Origin: Sphingomonas qomolangmaensis
GTDB lineage: Bacteria > Pseudomonadota > Alphaproteobacteria > Sphingomonadales > Sphingomonadaceae
DNA length: 64,000 nt
Direction: 5' to 3'
NCBI RefSeq assembly: GCF_024496245.1
Contig: NZ_CP101740.1
Span: 930,001 to 994,000 of the forward strand
A program made the translations under genes and the position numbers. Below, piece after piece: positions 1-9,418 of this stretch; within the stretch, counting starts at the first letter, position 1; the number at the start of each line of letters is the position of its first letter. Under the pieces are notes generated by a model. That model had not been told where the DNA came from, ran no database searches, and worked only from the letters and a program-made list of their open reading frames with translations.

Positions 1-506
1 AAGCGGGCCCACGCGGCCTGCCACGGCGTCGCGGCTTCGAAGGTCGTGCCGACCCCGCCCGACCATTGGATCGGCATCACCAGCATCGGCGGCGAGCGCA
101 CCAGGCTGTTCGACACGCCCAGGATCTGCGCGGCGCGCGCGCGATTGAACAGGATGCCGAGCTTGGCGATGTAGCGCTTGGGGCCGATCTGTTCGCTTTC
201 GACGATGATTCCGGTCACCAGCGAATCGAGCGCCGAATCGGATAGCGATCCGTTGCGCCCGGTCAGTCGCTGCGACAGCTGCGCCCAGCCCTTGCGCTGC
301 GCCAGCCGCCAGCCGCCCAGCCGTGCCGCCTCGGCATTGCCGGCAACAACGTCGACCGGGACCCCCGACACTTCGAAGCTGCCCGAACTGTCGATCGGCG
401 CCGCGCCGCGGCTGCCCTCGATCTGGGCAAGCGCGAACCCGCCCGCCCCCATCAGGGCAAGGCCCGCACCGAGGCGGAGAGCGAGGGAAATCGATGGCTT
501 GCGCAT
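1..506 (-). CDS. DUF2066-like secreted protein (C-terminus outside window)
   Basis: The gene runs off the left edge of the window, so only its first 168 or so residues are visible. The ATG at 506-504 opens a clear signal peptide ([20 protein letters not shown], then a cut after ALAQ). The mature part has the pattern [23 protein letters not shown] seen in DUF2066 (COG3249) proteins, followed by an [20 protein letters not shown] block. DUF2066 genes commonly sit next to purM, as here, where the gene diverges from purM across a 63-base spacer. The function of the family is unknown; the signal peptide argues for a periplasmic or envelope location. The family call rests on motif recall and on context. 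Confidence 0.7.
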   Translation of the reverse strand, partial: MRKPSISLALRLGAGLALMGAGGFALAQIEGSRGAAPIDSSGSFEVSGVPVDVVAGNAEAARLGGWRLAQRKGWAQLSQRLTGRNGSLSDSALDSLVTGIIVESEQIGPKRYIAKLGILFNRARAAQILGVSNSLVRSPPMLVMPIQWSGGVGTTFEAATPWQAAWAR

Positions 507-569
507 ATCGGCGCCCTTTTGGCGAAGCGGACGTGGAAATCCAAGGGCGATATGGCTAGGCGCTGTTCG

Positions 570-1676
570 ATGAGCGATTCCGATCGGAGCGGCGGCTCCT
601 ATACCTACGCACAAGCAGGCGTGTCGATCGCCGCGGGCAACGCCTTGGTGCGCGCGATCGCGCCGTTGGCCAGGGCGACGCGGCGGCCGGGTGCCGATGC
701 GTCGTTGGGCGGCTTCGGGGGCGTATTCGACCTCAAGGCGGCGGGGTTCACCGATCCGCTGCTGGTGGCGGCGAACGACGGCGTCGGCACCAAGCTGAAG
801 CTCGCGATCGAGCATGACCGCCACGACGGGGTCGGGATCGATTTGGTGGCGATGTGCGCGAACGATCTGATCGTCCAGGGTGCCGAGCCGCTCTTCTTCC
901 TCGATTATTATGCGAGCGGAAAGCTCGACAACGCCGTCGCAGAGCGCGTGATCGCCGGGATCGCCGAAGGGTGCCGCCAGGCCGGATGCGCGCTGATTGG
1001 CGGCGAAACCGCCGAAATGCCGGGCATGTATGCCGATGGCGATTACGACCTGGCGGGCTTCTGCGTCGGTGCGGTCGAGCGCGAGGCGTTGCTCGACGGG
1101 AGCGCGGTGGCGCCCGGCGACGTCATCCTCGGGCTCGGCTCGGCGGGGGTGCATTCGAACGGCTATTCGCTGGTGCGCCGGCTCGCCGCCGATCGCGGGT
1201 GGAAGCTGGATCGCCCGTCGCTGTTCGATCAGGACGTGCTGCTGATCGACGCGCTGATGGCGCCGACCCGGATCTACGTCGCCAGCCTGTTGCCGCTACT
1301 GCGCGCGCGCCGGATTCATGGGCTGGCGCATATCACCGGCGGCGGCTTGCTCGAGAACGTCCCGCGGGTGCTCCCCGAAGGCTGCCACGCGATGATCGAC
1401 GCCGATAGCTGGCCGCTGCCGCGGCTGATGGCGTTCCTGCAGGCGCAGGGGCGAATCGAGCCCGAGGAACTCGCGCGTACCTTCAACTGCGGGATCGGGA
1501 TGGTGGCGATCGTCGCCGCGGATGAGGCCGACGCGGTTCGCGCCGAGCTCGAAGCCGCTGGCGAAGTGGTCCACCGGATCGGTCGTATCGATGCGGGCGA
1601 CAAGGGCTGCACTGTCGCCGGATCGGTCGAAACCTGGAGCGCGCGCGCCGCGTGGACTGCGACTCATGCGGGATAA
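570..1676 (+). CDS. purM: Phosphoribosylformylglycinamidine cyclo-ligase
   Basis: PurM closes the imidazole ring of 5-aminoimidazole ribotide in de novo purine synthesis (FGAM + ATP to AIR). The 368-residue protein shows family signatures: DGVGTKLK near residue 70, [22 protein letters not shown] and [14 protein letters not shown] chose the ATG at 570 because the protein then begins just before the conserved SYxxAGVSIxxGN segment; an in-frame ATG at 552 is possible. It overlaps the start of purN by 11 bases, so the two are probably translationally coupled. Length is slightly above the roughly 345 residues of the E. coli enzyme, within the usual range for alphaproteobacteria. Confidence 0.96.
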   Translation: MSDSDRSGGSYTYAQAGVSIAAGNALVRAIAPLARATRRPGADASLGGFGGVFDLKAAGFTDPLLVAANDGVGTKLKLAIEHDRHDGVGIDLVAMCANDLIVQGAEPLFFLDYYASGKLDNAVAERVIAGIAEGCRQAGCALIGGETAEMPGMYADGDYDLAGFCVGAVEREALLDGSAVAPGDVILGLGSAGVHSNGYSLVRRLAADRGWKLDRPSLFDQDVLLIDALMAPTRIYVASLLPLLRARRIHGLAHITGGGLLENVPRVLPEGCHAMIDADSWPLPRLMAFLQAQGRIEPEELARTFNCGIGMVAIVAADEADAVRAELEAAGEVVHRIGRIDAGDKGCTVAGSVETWSARAAWTATHAG

Positions 1677-2631
1677 GGCCCGCGTCGCGATCCTGATTTC
1701 GGGCAGCGGCACCAATATGGCGGCGTTGCTCTATGCGTCGCGCGCACCCGCCTGCCCCTATGCGGTGGTGCTGGTCGCATCGAACAATCCCGACGCGGCG
1801 GGACTGAAGCTGGCGGCGGCAGAGGGTGTTGCCACCTTTGCGCTTTCGCACAAGGGAATGGACCGCGACGGCCACGACGCCGCGATGGACGAAGCGATCC
1901 GCGCGAGCGGCGCCGATCATGTCGCGCTGGCAGGTTATATGCGCATCCTCACGCCCGGCTTCGTGCGCAAGTGGGAGGGGCGGATGCTCAACATCCATCC
2001 CTCGCTGCTGCCCAAATACAAGGGATTGCATACGCACCAGCGCGCGCTCGACGCGGGCGATGCGCAGGCCGGGTGCAGCGTGCATCTGGTGACCGCCGAG
2101 CTCGACGACGGGCCGGTGCTGGGGCAGTGCGCGGTCGCGATCCAGCCCGGCGACACCACCGATACACTGGCCGCGCGCGTGCTGATCGCCGAGCATCAGC
2201 TATATGCTCGGACCCTCAGCGACTATGTGTCGCGCGAGGCCGACCCTGACTGGATCGTCGCCAAGGTCGGCGAACTCGCGCTCGCGCTGCCCGAAACCGA
2301 CGCGCGGCCCTCGCATGGCGCCCCCGGCTGGCGGGTAGGCGGCGAGAAGACGGGCAAATATTTCGCCTATGTCTCGATCCACCATCATGGCGAGGACGCG
2401 ATCGCGTTGCTGGTCAAGACGAGCGGCGGCGACGAGCAGGCGGCGGTCGTCGACCAGGACCCCGAGCTATATTATCTGCCCAAATTCTACGCGCCCTCGG
2501 GCTGGATCGCGATCCGCCTCGATACCGGTCGCACCGATTGGGACCATATCGCCGACTGGCTCGGCCGAAGCTGGCGCAGCGTCGCGCCCAAGCGGCTGAC
2601 GAAGCTGATGGATGTAGCAGCCGAGTTCTAA
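1666..2631 (+). CDS. purN: Phosphoribosylglycinamide formyltransferase fused to a MmcQ/YjbR domain
   Basis: The N-terminal part (about 1-190) is GAR formyltransferase, which adds the formyl group from 10-formyl-THF to GAR in purine synthesis. It has ISGSGTNM near residue 11 and the catalytic NIHPSLLP segment (Asn109, His111) with a later ELDDGPV. At 321 residues it is about 120 longer than a normal PurN. The extra C-terminal part, from about residue 196 ([20 protein letters not shown]) to the end, reads as a complete MmcQ/YjbR domain, ending with [20 protein letters not shown]. There is no stop or in-frame ATG at the junction, so this is one continuous reading frame. The stop overlaps the stop of the convergent GFA-family gene. 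The role of the added domain is unknown. Confidence 0.93.
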   Translation: MRDKARVAILISGSGTNMAALLYASRAPACPYAVVLVASNNPDAAGLKLAAAEGVATFALSHKGMDRDGHDAAMDEAIRASGADHVALAGYMRILTPGFVRKWEGRMLNIHPSLLPKYKGLHTHQRALDAGDAQAGCSVHLVTAELDDGPVLGQCAVAIQPGDTTDTLAARVLIAEHQLYARTLSDYVSREADPDWIVAKVGELALALPETDARPSHGAPGWRVGGEKTGKYFAYVSIHHHGEDAIALLVKTSGGDEQAAVVDQDPELYYLPKFYAPSGWIAIRLDTGRTDWDHIADWLGRSWRSVAPKRLTKLMDVAAEF

Positions 2632-3065
2632 CGCCGCACGAACCAACTACCTGCGCGTCGCGCGATCAGCTTGGGCAACCATTCGAAAGCCATCGACGTG
2701 CTGGTGCGGCGATTGGCAACGCCCTCGAACCGATAATGCGCAGGCTGGCTATCGACGAAAATTTCACCGTCGACATATTGCCGGTCGTCGCGGAACAGCC
2801 CCGCCGAAACCGCCAGTTCAGGGCCATCTATCGGCCTATGAAAAATATGGCTTCCGCATGTCCGGCAAAATCCCCGCTCGGCAAAGCCTGAAGACCGGAA
2901 AATCGCCATGTCATCGCCCTCGACAACGGCCTCGGGCACCTGAAGCGCCATCCATGGTCCGCTGGTCCAGGTACGGCACTGACGGCAGTGACATACACCA
3001 ACGTCATGCACGGGCTTGGGCAAGGTGACCCGGACGCCGCCGCACAGGCAGCGTCCGGTTGTCAC
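2628..3065 (-). CDS. GFA-family (glutathione-dependent formaldehyde-activating-like) zinc protein
   Basis: This is a small protein of the GFA/CENP-V fold. From the GTG start at 3065 it has 145 residues and carries the zinc-binding cysteine set: CLC at 6-8, CHCRQC at 25-30 and CRTC at 67-70 followed by GSHIF. No in-frame ATG precedes these motifs; a TTG at 3083, overlapping the end of ndk by 8 bases, is an equally reasonable start. It lies 10 bases downstream of ndk on the same strand and shares its last 4 bases with the end of the convergent purN. The family name is historical; most members have no proven substrate, so a formaldehyde role should not be assumed. Confidence 0.88.
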   Translation of the reverse strand: MTTGRCLCGGVRVTLPKPVHDVGVCHCRQCRTWTSGPWMALQVPEAVVEGDDMAIFRSSGFAERGFCRTCGSHIFHRPIDGPELAVSAGLFRDDRQYVDGEIFVDSQPAHYRFEGVANRRTSTSMAFEWLPKLIARRAGSWFVRR

Positions 3066-3075
3066 ATCGCCGGTT

Positions 3076-3498
3076 TCAGCCAACGATTTCTTCAGGCTTG
3101 AAGAAATATGCGATCTCGATCGCGGCGTTCTCGTCGCTGTCCGAACCGTGGACGGTGTTGGCTTCGATGCTCTCGGCCAGTTCCTTGCGGATCGTGCCGG
3201 CTTCGGCATTGGCTGGGTTGGTCGCGCCCATGATGTCGCGGTTGCGCTGCATCGCGTTCTCACCTTCGAGCACCTGGACGACGACCGGGCCCGAAATCAT
3301 GAATTCGACGAGCTCGCCGAAGAACGGACGCTCCTTGTGGACCGCGTAAAACCCTTCGGCCTGTTCGCGGGTCATCTGAATGCGCTTCGAAGCGACGACG
3401 CGCAGGCCGGCTTCCTCGAGCATCTTGGTGACCGCACCGGTCAGGTTGCGGCGGGTGGCATCGGGCTTGATGATCGAAAACGTGCGGGTCGCGGCCAT
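3076..3498 (-). CDS. ndk: Nucleoside diphosphate kinase
   Basis: Ndk transfers the gamma phosphate between NTPs and NDPs through a phosphohistidine. The 140-residue protein is full length and begins [14 protein letters not shown]. The catalytic histidine is His117 in NTVHGSDS, and the IAYFF motif follows near the C-terminus. The ATG at 3498 is the only sensible start. It is followed by the GFA-family gene on the same strand; holC and pepA also run in this direction but lie on its other side. Confidence 0.98.
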   Translation of the reverse strand: MAATRTFSIIKPDATRRNLTGAVTKMLEEAGLRVVASKRIQMTREQAEGFYAVHKERPFFGELVEFMISGPVVVQVLEGENAMQRNRDIMGATNPANAEAGTIRKELAESIEANTVHGSDSDENAAIEIAYFFKPEEIVG

Positions 3499-3575
3499 GG
3501 CCGTTCGGCTCCTGCTATAAGGCGTGAATGGAATGGCCGCGCCTTAGTCGGGCACAGGTAGCGATGCAAGCGCGC

Positions 3576-4013
3576 TCAGGCGGCCTGTTCCCAGCCGCTT
3601 TCGGTCTGCTTCCAATACCGCCGCTCGACGCCCTCGCGTTCGGCCAATCGCTTCCACGCGGCGCGGGCGGGATGGATCGCGTCGTCGTCGAAGAAATGGA
3701 ACGCGCGCTCGAACGCCAGCGCCTCGTCGCGCCAGGTGCCGTCGATCAGCGCGATCATCCGCGCGGCGTTGGCGGGTGCCGGCTCCAACCCGATCAGGAT
3801 CGGCTGCACCGTGTCGTCGCCCGACCCCGCGCAGGCGTGCGGCAGGAAGCTGTCGGCGGCATAGGTCCACAGCAGCCGGTCGATCGCGCCGCGCTGTTCT
3901 TCGCTATCCGACACGATCAGCAGCCGCTGCCCGCTGCCAAGCACCTTCTGCGCGATCTGCGGCAGCGCGCGTGCGAGCGGCGTGAGCGTCAGATGATAGA
4001 AATCGACCTGCAT
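3576..4013 (-). CDS. holC: DNA polymerase III subunit chi
   Basis: HolC (chi) links the clamp-loader complex to SSB during replication. From the ATG at 4013 the protein is 145 residues, starting MQVDFYHLT, with the central LLIVSDSEEQRGAIDRLLWTY helix and the following FLPHA and QPILI segments typical of the family. A start further upstream would add residues that do not belong to the family. It lies 89 bases downstream of pepA on the same strand; pepA-holC adjacency is common in proteobacteria, which supports the call. Confidence 0.95.
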   Translation of the reverse strand: MQVDFYHLTLTPLARALPQIAQKVLGSGQRLLIVSDSEEQRGAIDRLLWTYAADSFLPHACAGSGDDTVQPILIGLEPAPANAARMIALIDGTWRDEALAFERAFHFFDDDAIHPARAAWKRLAEREGVERRYWKQTESGWEQAA

Positions 4014-4102
4014 TCGCGCCCTACCCTTCCTTCCCGCCGAGTTGGCCTCGGGCGGGACATACCCTGCCCCGCCCAACCTTGCCCGCTATCAGCAGCGAAG
4101 CA

Positions 4103-5557
4103 TCACCCTTCGAAATTGTCGCGCACCAGCCGGTCGAGCACGCGCACGCCGAAGCCGGTCGCACCCTTCTCATAGGTGTTGCCCGGCTTGTCCGACCACA
4201 CCATCCCCGCGATATCGAGATGCGCCCAGCGCACGCCCGGATCGACGAAGCGCTGGATGAACTGCGCCGCGGTGATCGACCCCGCGCCGCGCGGCCCGAC
4301 ATTCTTCATGTCGGCGATCGGCGAATCGATCAGCTTGTCGTAGGCGGGCGACATCGGGAAGCGCCACAGCGCGTCGCCCGACGCCCGGCTCGCCGCCAGG
4401 ATCTGCTCGGCGAGCGAATCGTCGTTGGCGAACAATCCGCCATGCTCGCTGCCCAGGCTGATGATCATCGCGCCGGTGAGCGTCGCCAGGTCGACGATCG
4501 CCTTGGGGCGATGCGCGTGCTGGACCCAGGTGATGACATCGGCAAGCACCAGCCGCCCTTCGGCATCGGTGTTGAGTATCTCGATCGTCTGCCCCGACAT
4601 CGACGTCACGACGTCGCCCGGCCGCTGCGCATTGCCGTCGGGCATGTTCTCGACCAGCCCGACGACGCCGATCACGTTCGCCTTGGCCTTGCGCGCAGCG
4701 AGCGCCTTCATCGCCCCCGCGACCGCGCCCGCGCCGCCCATGTCCCACTTCATGTCTTCCATGCCCGGCCCCGGCTTGAGCGAGATGCCGCCGGTGTCGA
4801 AGGTCACGCCCTTGCCGACCAGCGCGATATCGGGATCGCCGGTGCCGTCGGTGCCGTTCCAGTGCATCGCCAGGATCCGCGCCTCGCGCGCCGAACCCTG
4901 GCTGACGCCGAGCAGCGCGCCCATGCCATGCTCAGCCATCGCGGCTTCGTCGAGGATCGTCAGCGTGACGCCGAGTTCCTCGAGGTGGCGGCAGCGGTCG
5001 ACGAAGCTTTCGGGGTACAGGATGTTGGGCGGCTCCGAGACGAGCGTCCGTGTTAGTTCGAGCCCCTCGTTGAGCGCCTTGGCCTTGGCCCACGCCGCAT
5101 CGGTGCCGTCGGGGGCGCCGGCGATCGTGATCGCGGCAAGCGTCGGCTTCTGCCGTTCGGGCTGCTTGGTACGATAGACGTCGAACCGCCAGGCGCGTGC
5201 CGCCGCCGCGCCCGCGAAGCGCGCGACCGCTGCGGGGCTTGGGCCGGTGCCCGCGAAATCGACGACGATGCCGGCGATACCCGCCGTGAGGAATCGTCCG
5301 GCAAGCGCGCCGCCGGCCTTTTCGTGCTCGACCTCGTCACCCGAACCGATCCCCACCAACAGAACCCGCCCGTTGGGCACGAAAATTTCGGCGATCGTCC
5401 CGGCTTCGCCGTCGAAGCGCGCAGCGGCGAACGCACCGGCGATTAGCGACCGCGTCGCTTCATCGAAGCGATCGAGCGCGGCTTTGCCGTCGCGCCCGAC
5501 GATCAAGGCGATCGCTTCGGCGGTTTCGGGGGCGGTGGCGGTAAAGTCGATCTGCAT
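4103..5557 (-). CDS. pepA: Leucyl aminopeptidase (M17 family)
   Basis: PepA removes N-terminal residues from peptides in the cytoplasm with a two-metal centre; some homologues also bind DNA. The 484-residue protein starts at the ATG 5557 (MQIDFTATAP). The M17 signature NTDAEGRLVLADV lies near residue 325, preceded by GKGVTFDTGGISLKPG, which supplies metal ligands and the catalytic lysine region. Upstream in-frame codons extend the frame by 48 residues of arginine-rich, unconserved sequence and were discarded. It diverges from lptD across a 162-base spacer and is followed by holC. Confidence 0.97.
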   Translation of the reverse strand: MQIDFTATAPETAEAIALIVGRDGKAALDRFDEATRSLIAGAFAAARFDGEAGTIAEIFVPNGRVLLVGIGSGDEVEHEKAGGALAGRFLTAGIAGIVVDFAGTGPSPAAVARFAGAAAARAWRFDVYRTKQPERQKPTLAAITIAGAPDGTDAAWAKAKALNEGLELTRTLVSEPPNILYPESFVDRCRHLEELGVTLTILDEAAMAEHGMGALLGVSQGSAREARILAMHWNGTDGTGDPDIALVGKGVTFDTGGISLKPGPGMEDMKWDMGGAGAVAGAMKALAARKAKANVIGVVGLVENMPDGNAQRPGDVVTSMSGQTIEILNTDAEGRLVLADVITWVQHAHRPKAIVDLATLTGAMIISLGSEHGGLFANDDSLAEQILAASRASGDALWRFPMSPAYDKLIDSPIADMKNVGPRGAGSITAAQFIQRFVDPGVRWAHLDIAGMVWSDKPGNTYEKGATGFGVRVLDRLVRDNFEG

Positions 5558-5719
5558 GCGCGAATGCTCTCTCCATCGGGCGCGGGGTGCGCTGGGTTGC
5601 CACCATCTAGGGACTGGCGGCGCGACACGCAAAAGGCGCCGATTGCGGAAGCCAGCGCGCGGTGCGATAGGGCGCTGCTGGCCGCTTGTATTTCGCGGCA
5701 AAAGGGGACCCTGACCATC

Positions 5720-7966
5720 GTGAAGCGCCTGGCCCTGTTGCGTACCGCCGCGCTGCCGCTATCCCTCGGCCTCGCGGTCGCGGCGCAGGCGCAGGATCTG
5801 CAGGATCGCGTGGTCCCGCCGCCTGCCCCCGAGCAGACCGGCGCCGACCCGCGCACCGATGACGAAATCGATTTCAGCGCCGACCTTCTCGAATACAACA
5901 CCGATGGCGACGTCGTCGATGCCAGCGGGGACGTCCGACTGTCGCGCCAGGGCGAACGGCTGCGCGCCGACAAGGTCACCTGGAACCGCACCACCGGACA
6001 GGTCGTCGCCGAAGGCAATATCGCGGTCACCAACCCGCAGGGCGACATCGCCTATGGCGACCGGATCGAATTGACCGACAGCCTGCGCGACGGGGTGGTG
6101 CAGAACATGCTGGTGGTGCTCGAACAGGGCGGGAGGCTCGCCGCCGAACGCGGCGTGCGCGAGGAAGGCGGTATCATCCGCGTGACGCGCGCAGCCTATA
6201 CGCCCTGCACCGTCACCACCGCCGCGAACTGCCCCAAGGAACCGAGCTGGAAGATCAATGCGCGCGAGGTCACCTACGACCCTGCCCGCAGCCGGGTGCG
6301 CTACAAGGGCGCGCGGATCACCCTGCTCGGCCTCACTCTGCCGCTGCCCAGCTTCTCGCACACGATCGGCGGCAAGAGCGCGGCAGGCGTGCTCGCCCCC
6401 GAGATTCGCTATGGCCGGGTCAACGGGCTCGAATTCGCGCTGCCCTATCATTTCGAAATGGGGCCCAATCGCGACCTGACGATCACCCCGCGGGTGTTCA
6501 CCGGATCGCTGCCGATGCTCCAGGCTGATTATCGCGAACTCAACAGCCTCGGCGCGTTCCGCATCAATGCCTATGGCACCTATAGCCGGCGCAGCGACGA
6601 CCTGATCGTCACCGACGTGCCGGCCACCAGCGAGAACGCGTTTCGCGGCTATGTCGATGCTTCGGGCCGTGCGCAATTCACCCCCGAATGGAGCGCCTAT
6701 GCATCGATCCGGGTAGCCACCGATCGCACCTTCCTGCGACGCTACGATATATCCCGCGACGACCGGCTGCGCAGCAATGTCGGGGTGATGCGGATCACCC
6801 CCGACAGCTATTTCGCGATCAATGGCTGGGCGGTGCAGTCGCTCCGGCTTGACGGTACCGGCACCGCGCAGCCGCTGGCGCTGCCCGAGATCGATTATCG
6901 CAAGCGGATGGAAGACAGCTTGCTCGGCGGCCGCTTCACCTTCCAGCTCAACAGCCTCGCGATCGGTCGCAAATCAGGCCAGGACACGCAGCGCGCCTTT
7001 GCCTCGGCGCTGTGGGAATTGCGCCGGGTGACGACACTCGGCCAGGAAGTGACATTCAGCGCGCTCGCCCGCGCCGATGTGTACAACACGCAGGACACGC
7101 TGCTGACCAGCGTCGTGTCGTATCGCGGTGACGAAGGCTTTTCGGCGCGCGCGATCGGTGCCGCCGCGGTCGACGTCAAATGGCCGTTCATCGGCGAGGC
7201 GCTGGGGGGCACACAGCGCTTCACGCCGCGCGTACAGATGGTGGTGGCGCCGCATGTCGAAAATCTGTCGATCCCAAACGAAGACGCACGCGCGGTCGAC
7301 CTCGAGGATTCGAACCTCTTCGCGCTCAATCGCTTCCCCGGCTATGACCGGTTCGAGGATTCGACGCGGTTTACCTACGGGCTCGATTATGCGCTCGACC
7401 TTCCTGGCATCGCGATCAATGCCAATGTCGGGCAAAGCTATCGTCTGACCGAGCGGTCCGCCTTGTTCCCCGACGGCACCGGGCTCAACGATCGCTGGTC
7501 CGATTTCGTCGGTCGCACCGAAATTCGCTTTCGACAGTTCGTCAGCTTCACCCATCGCTATCGTATCGACAAGGATGGGTTCGCGCTTCGCCGCAACGAG
7601 ATCGACGCGACGATCGGATCGCGCCAGACGTATGCCCAGATCGGCTATCTCCGCCTGAACCGCGACATCGGTATCGAACTCGAGGATCTGCGCGACCGCG
7701 AAGAGGCGCGCGTTGCGGGCCGGGTCGCGTTCGCGCGGCTGTGGTCGGTGTTCGGTTCGGCGACGGTCGACCTCACCGACCGCAGCGAGGACCCGCTGTC
7801 GCTGTCGGATGGCTTCGATCCCGTCCGCCATCGGATCGGGGTCGAATATGAGGACGATTGCCTGCGGCTCGGCATTGCGTGGCGACGTGACTATACCGAC
7901 ATCGGCGATGCACGCCGCGGCAACAGCTTCCTGCTGACGCTGGCATTGACGAACCTGGGGCGCTAA
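5720..7966 (+). CDS. lptD: LPS-assembly protein LptD
   Basis: LptD is the outer-membrane barrel that inserts lipopolysaccharide into the outer leaflet. I place the start at the GTG 5720, where a signal peptide begins (VKRLALLRTAALPLSLGLAV, cut after AQAQ) and an AAAGGGGA Shine-Dalgarno run lies 12 bases upstream. Residues about 45-150 form the LptA-like OstA domain (DFSADLLEYNTDGDVVDASG) and the rest is the beta-barrel domain with alternating aromatic strands up to the C-terminus. At 748 residues it is of usual size. It heads the lptD-surA-pdxA-rsmA operon; surA begins 89 bases downstream. Confidence 0.96.
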   Translation: MKRLALLRTAALPLSLGLAVAAQAQDLQDRVVPPPAPEQTGADPRTDDEIDFSADLLEYNTDGDVVDASGDVRLSRQGERLRADKVTWNRTTGQVVAEGNIAVTNPQGDIAYGDRIELTDSLRDGVVQNMLVVLEQGGRLAAERGVREEGGIIRVTRAAYTPCTVTTAANCPKEPSWKINAREVTYDPARSRVRYKGARITLLGLTLPLPSFSHTIGGKSAAGVLAPEIRYGRVNGLEFALPYHFEMGPNRDLTITPRVFTGSLPMLQADYRELNSLGAFRINAYGTYSRRSDDLIVTDVPATSENAFRGYVDASGRAQFTPEWSAYASIRVATDRTFLRRYDISRDDRLRSNVGVMRITPDSYFAINGWAVQSLRLDGTGTAQPLALPEIDYRKRMEDSLLGGRFTFQLNSLAIGRKSGQDTQRAFASALWELRRVTTLGQEVTFSALARADVYNTQDTLLTSVVSYRGDEGFSARAIGAAAVDVKWPFIGEALGGTQRFTPRVQMVVAPHVENLSIPNEDARAVDLEDSNLFALNRFPGYDRFEDSTRFTYGLDYALDLPGIAINANVGQSYRLTERSALFPDGTGLNDRWSDFVGRTEIRFRQFVSFTHRYRIDKDGFALRRNEIDATIGSRQTYAQIGYLRLNRDIGIELEDLRDREEARVAGRVAFARLWSVFGSATVDLTDRSEDPLSLSDGFDPVRHRIGVEYEDDCLRLGIAWRRDYTDIGDARRGNSFLLTLALTNLGR

Positions 7967-8055
7967 GGTGAGGTTCAGGCTCGTAATGACATGGCAACGC
8001 CGCCGGCGGGTATTCGCCTCGGCGCGTGATGGGGTAACCGGATTTGGGTACGAAG

Positions 8056-9399
8056 ATGAAGCGCCTCGGCGCACTTGCCGCCGCCACGATGCTCGCGGGT
8101 ATCGCCGCTGCGCAGACGGTGAGCGATCCGCAGGCGGGAGCCGGACAGGACACGCCGGCAACCAACCTCAACCTGCCGAGCAATCTGCAGGTGTTCGGCA
8201 AGGTCGATCCCAACATCCGCAAGGCGACCGCGATCGTCAACGAAACCGTGATCACCGGCACCGACGTCGATCAGCGCCTGGCGATGATTACCGGGCTTCG
8301 CGGCGTAAAGGTGAGCGATGCCGAGCGCGACCAGCTGCGGCTGCAGGTGCTGCGCGCGATCATCGACGAGACGCTGCAGATCCAGGCCGCGGCCAACGAA
8401 GACATCAAGGTCGCACCCGCCGAGATCGAACAGAGCTTCACGCGGGTCTCGCGCAATTTCCAGCGCACGCCCGAACAGATGAAGGCGTTTCTCGAACAGA
8501 TCGGTTCGTCCGAGCGGTCGCTGCGGCGGCAGATCGAGGGCGAGCTCGCTTGGACGCGGCTGCTCCGCCGCCAGGTCGAGCCCTTCATCAGTGTCGGCGA
8601 GGAAGAGGTGAAGGCGATCATCGCGCGCCTCGAGGCAGCCAAGGGGACAGAGGAAGCGCATCTGAAGGAAATCTACCTCAGCGCCACCCCCGATCGCGCG
8701 GCTGAAGTGCTCGAAAACGGTCGCAAGATGATCGAACAGATGCGCGGTGGCGCGCCGTTCGAGTATTTCGCGCGCAACTTCTCCGAGGCGACGACCAAGG
8801 CGGTCGAGGGCGATCTGGGCTGGATCAATCCCGCCGTGCTCCCCGATCAGCTGGCGGCGGCCGCCAAGACGATGCAGGTCGGCCAGATTGCTGGCCCGAT
8901 CGCGATCCCGGGCGGCTATTCGATCCTGTACATGGTCGACAAGCGGCAGGTGCTGACCGCCGACCCTCGCGACGCGCGGCTCAGCCTGCGGCAGATGTCG
9001 GTGAAGTTCCCCACCGCGCTCACCCAGGAGCAGATCCAGGCGCGGGCCGCCGAGTTCGCGCAGGTGACGCAGAAGATCCAGGGCTGCGGCAACGTCAATG
9101 CTGTGGCGCAGCAGATTGGCGCCGAGGTCGTCGACAACGACGCGATCCGCATTCGCGAGCTGCCCGCGCAGTTGCAGGACCTGATGATCAACCTGCAGGT
9201 CGGCCAGGCGACGCCGCCGTTCGGTTCGCCGACCGAGGGCGTGCGCGTGCTGGTGCTGTGCGGTCGTGACGATCCAGCGACCGCCAATGCGCCCAATCCC
9301 GAGCAGATCCAGGCGGGGCTCGAGCAAGAGCGCGTGAACTTGCGCGCCCAGCGGATGCTGCGCGATCTTCGCCGCGATGCGATCGTCGAATATCAATAA
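8056..9399 (+). CDS. surA: Periplasmic chaperone / peptidyl-prolyl isomerase SurA
   Basis: SurA escorts outer-membrane proteins, including LptD, through the periplasm. The ATG at 8056 gives a 447-residue protein with a signal peptide (MKRLGALAAATMLAGIAAAQ); a TTG at 8044 would add four residues. The SurA N-domain spans about 50-185 (IVNETVITGTDVDQRL). One parvulin domain is seen at about 198-293 (AHLKEIYLSA to GGYSILYMVDKR), where E. coli SurA has two. Its position between lptD and pdxA matches the standard operon and indicates co-expression with its main client. Confidence 0.95.
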   Translation: MKRLGALAAATMLAGIAAAQTVSDPQAGAGQDTPATNLNLPSNLQVFGKVDPNIRKATAIVNETVITGTDVDQRLAMITGLRGVKVSDAERDQLRLQVLRAIIDETLQIQAAANEDIKVAPAEIEQSFTRVSRNFQRTPEQMKAFLEQIGSSERSLRRQIEGELAWTRLLRRQVEPFISVGEEEVKAIIARLEAAKGTEEAHLKEIYLSATPDRAAEVLENGRKMIEQMRGGAPFEYFARNFSEATTKAVEGDLGWINPAVLPDQLAAAAKTMQVGQIAGPIAIPGGYSILYMVDKRQVLTADPRDARLSLRQMSVKFPTALTQEQIQARAAEFAQVTQKIQGCGNVNAVAQQIGAEVVDNDAIRIRELPAQLQDLMINLQVGQATPPFGSPTEGVRVLVLCGRDDPATANAPNPEQIQAGLEQERVNLRAQRMLRDLRRDAIVEYQ

Positions 9400-9418
9400 C
9401 CCCGCGACCCCCGGCGCG

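Noticed and set aside
178..573. 131-codon plus-strand ORF at the left end
   Set aside because: It is antisense to the DUF2066-like gene, whose signal peptide and family pattern are clear, and is made of Pro/Arg/Ser-rich shadow sequence.
4079..5056. Long plus-strand ORF opposite pepA
   Set aside because: Antisense frame of a GC-rich gene; no motif, Arg/His/Asp-rich, while pepA on the other strand has full family signatures.
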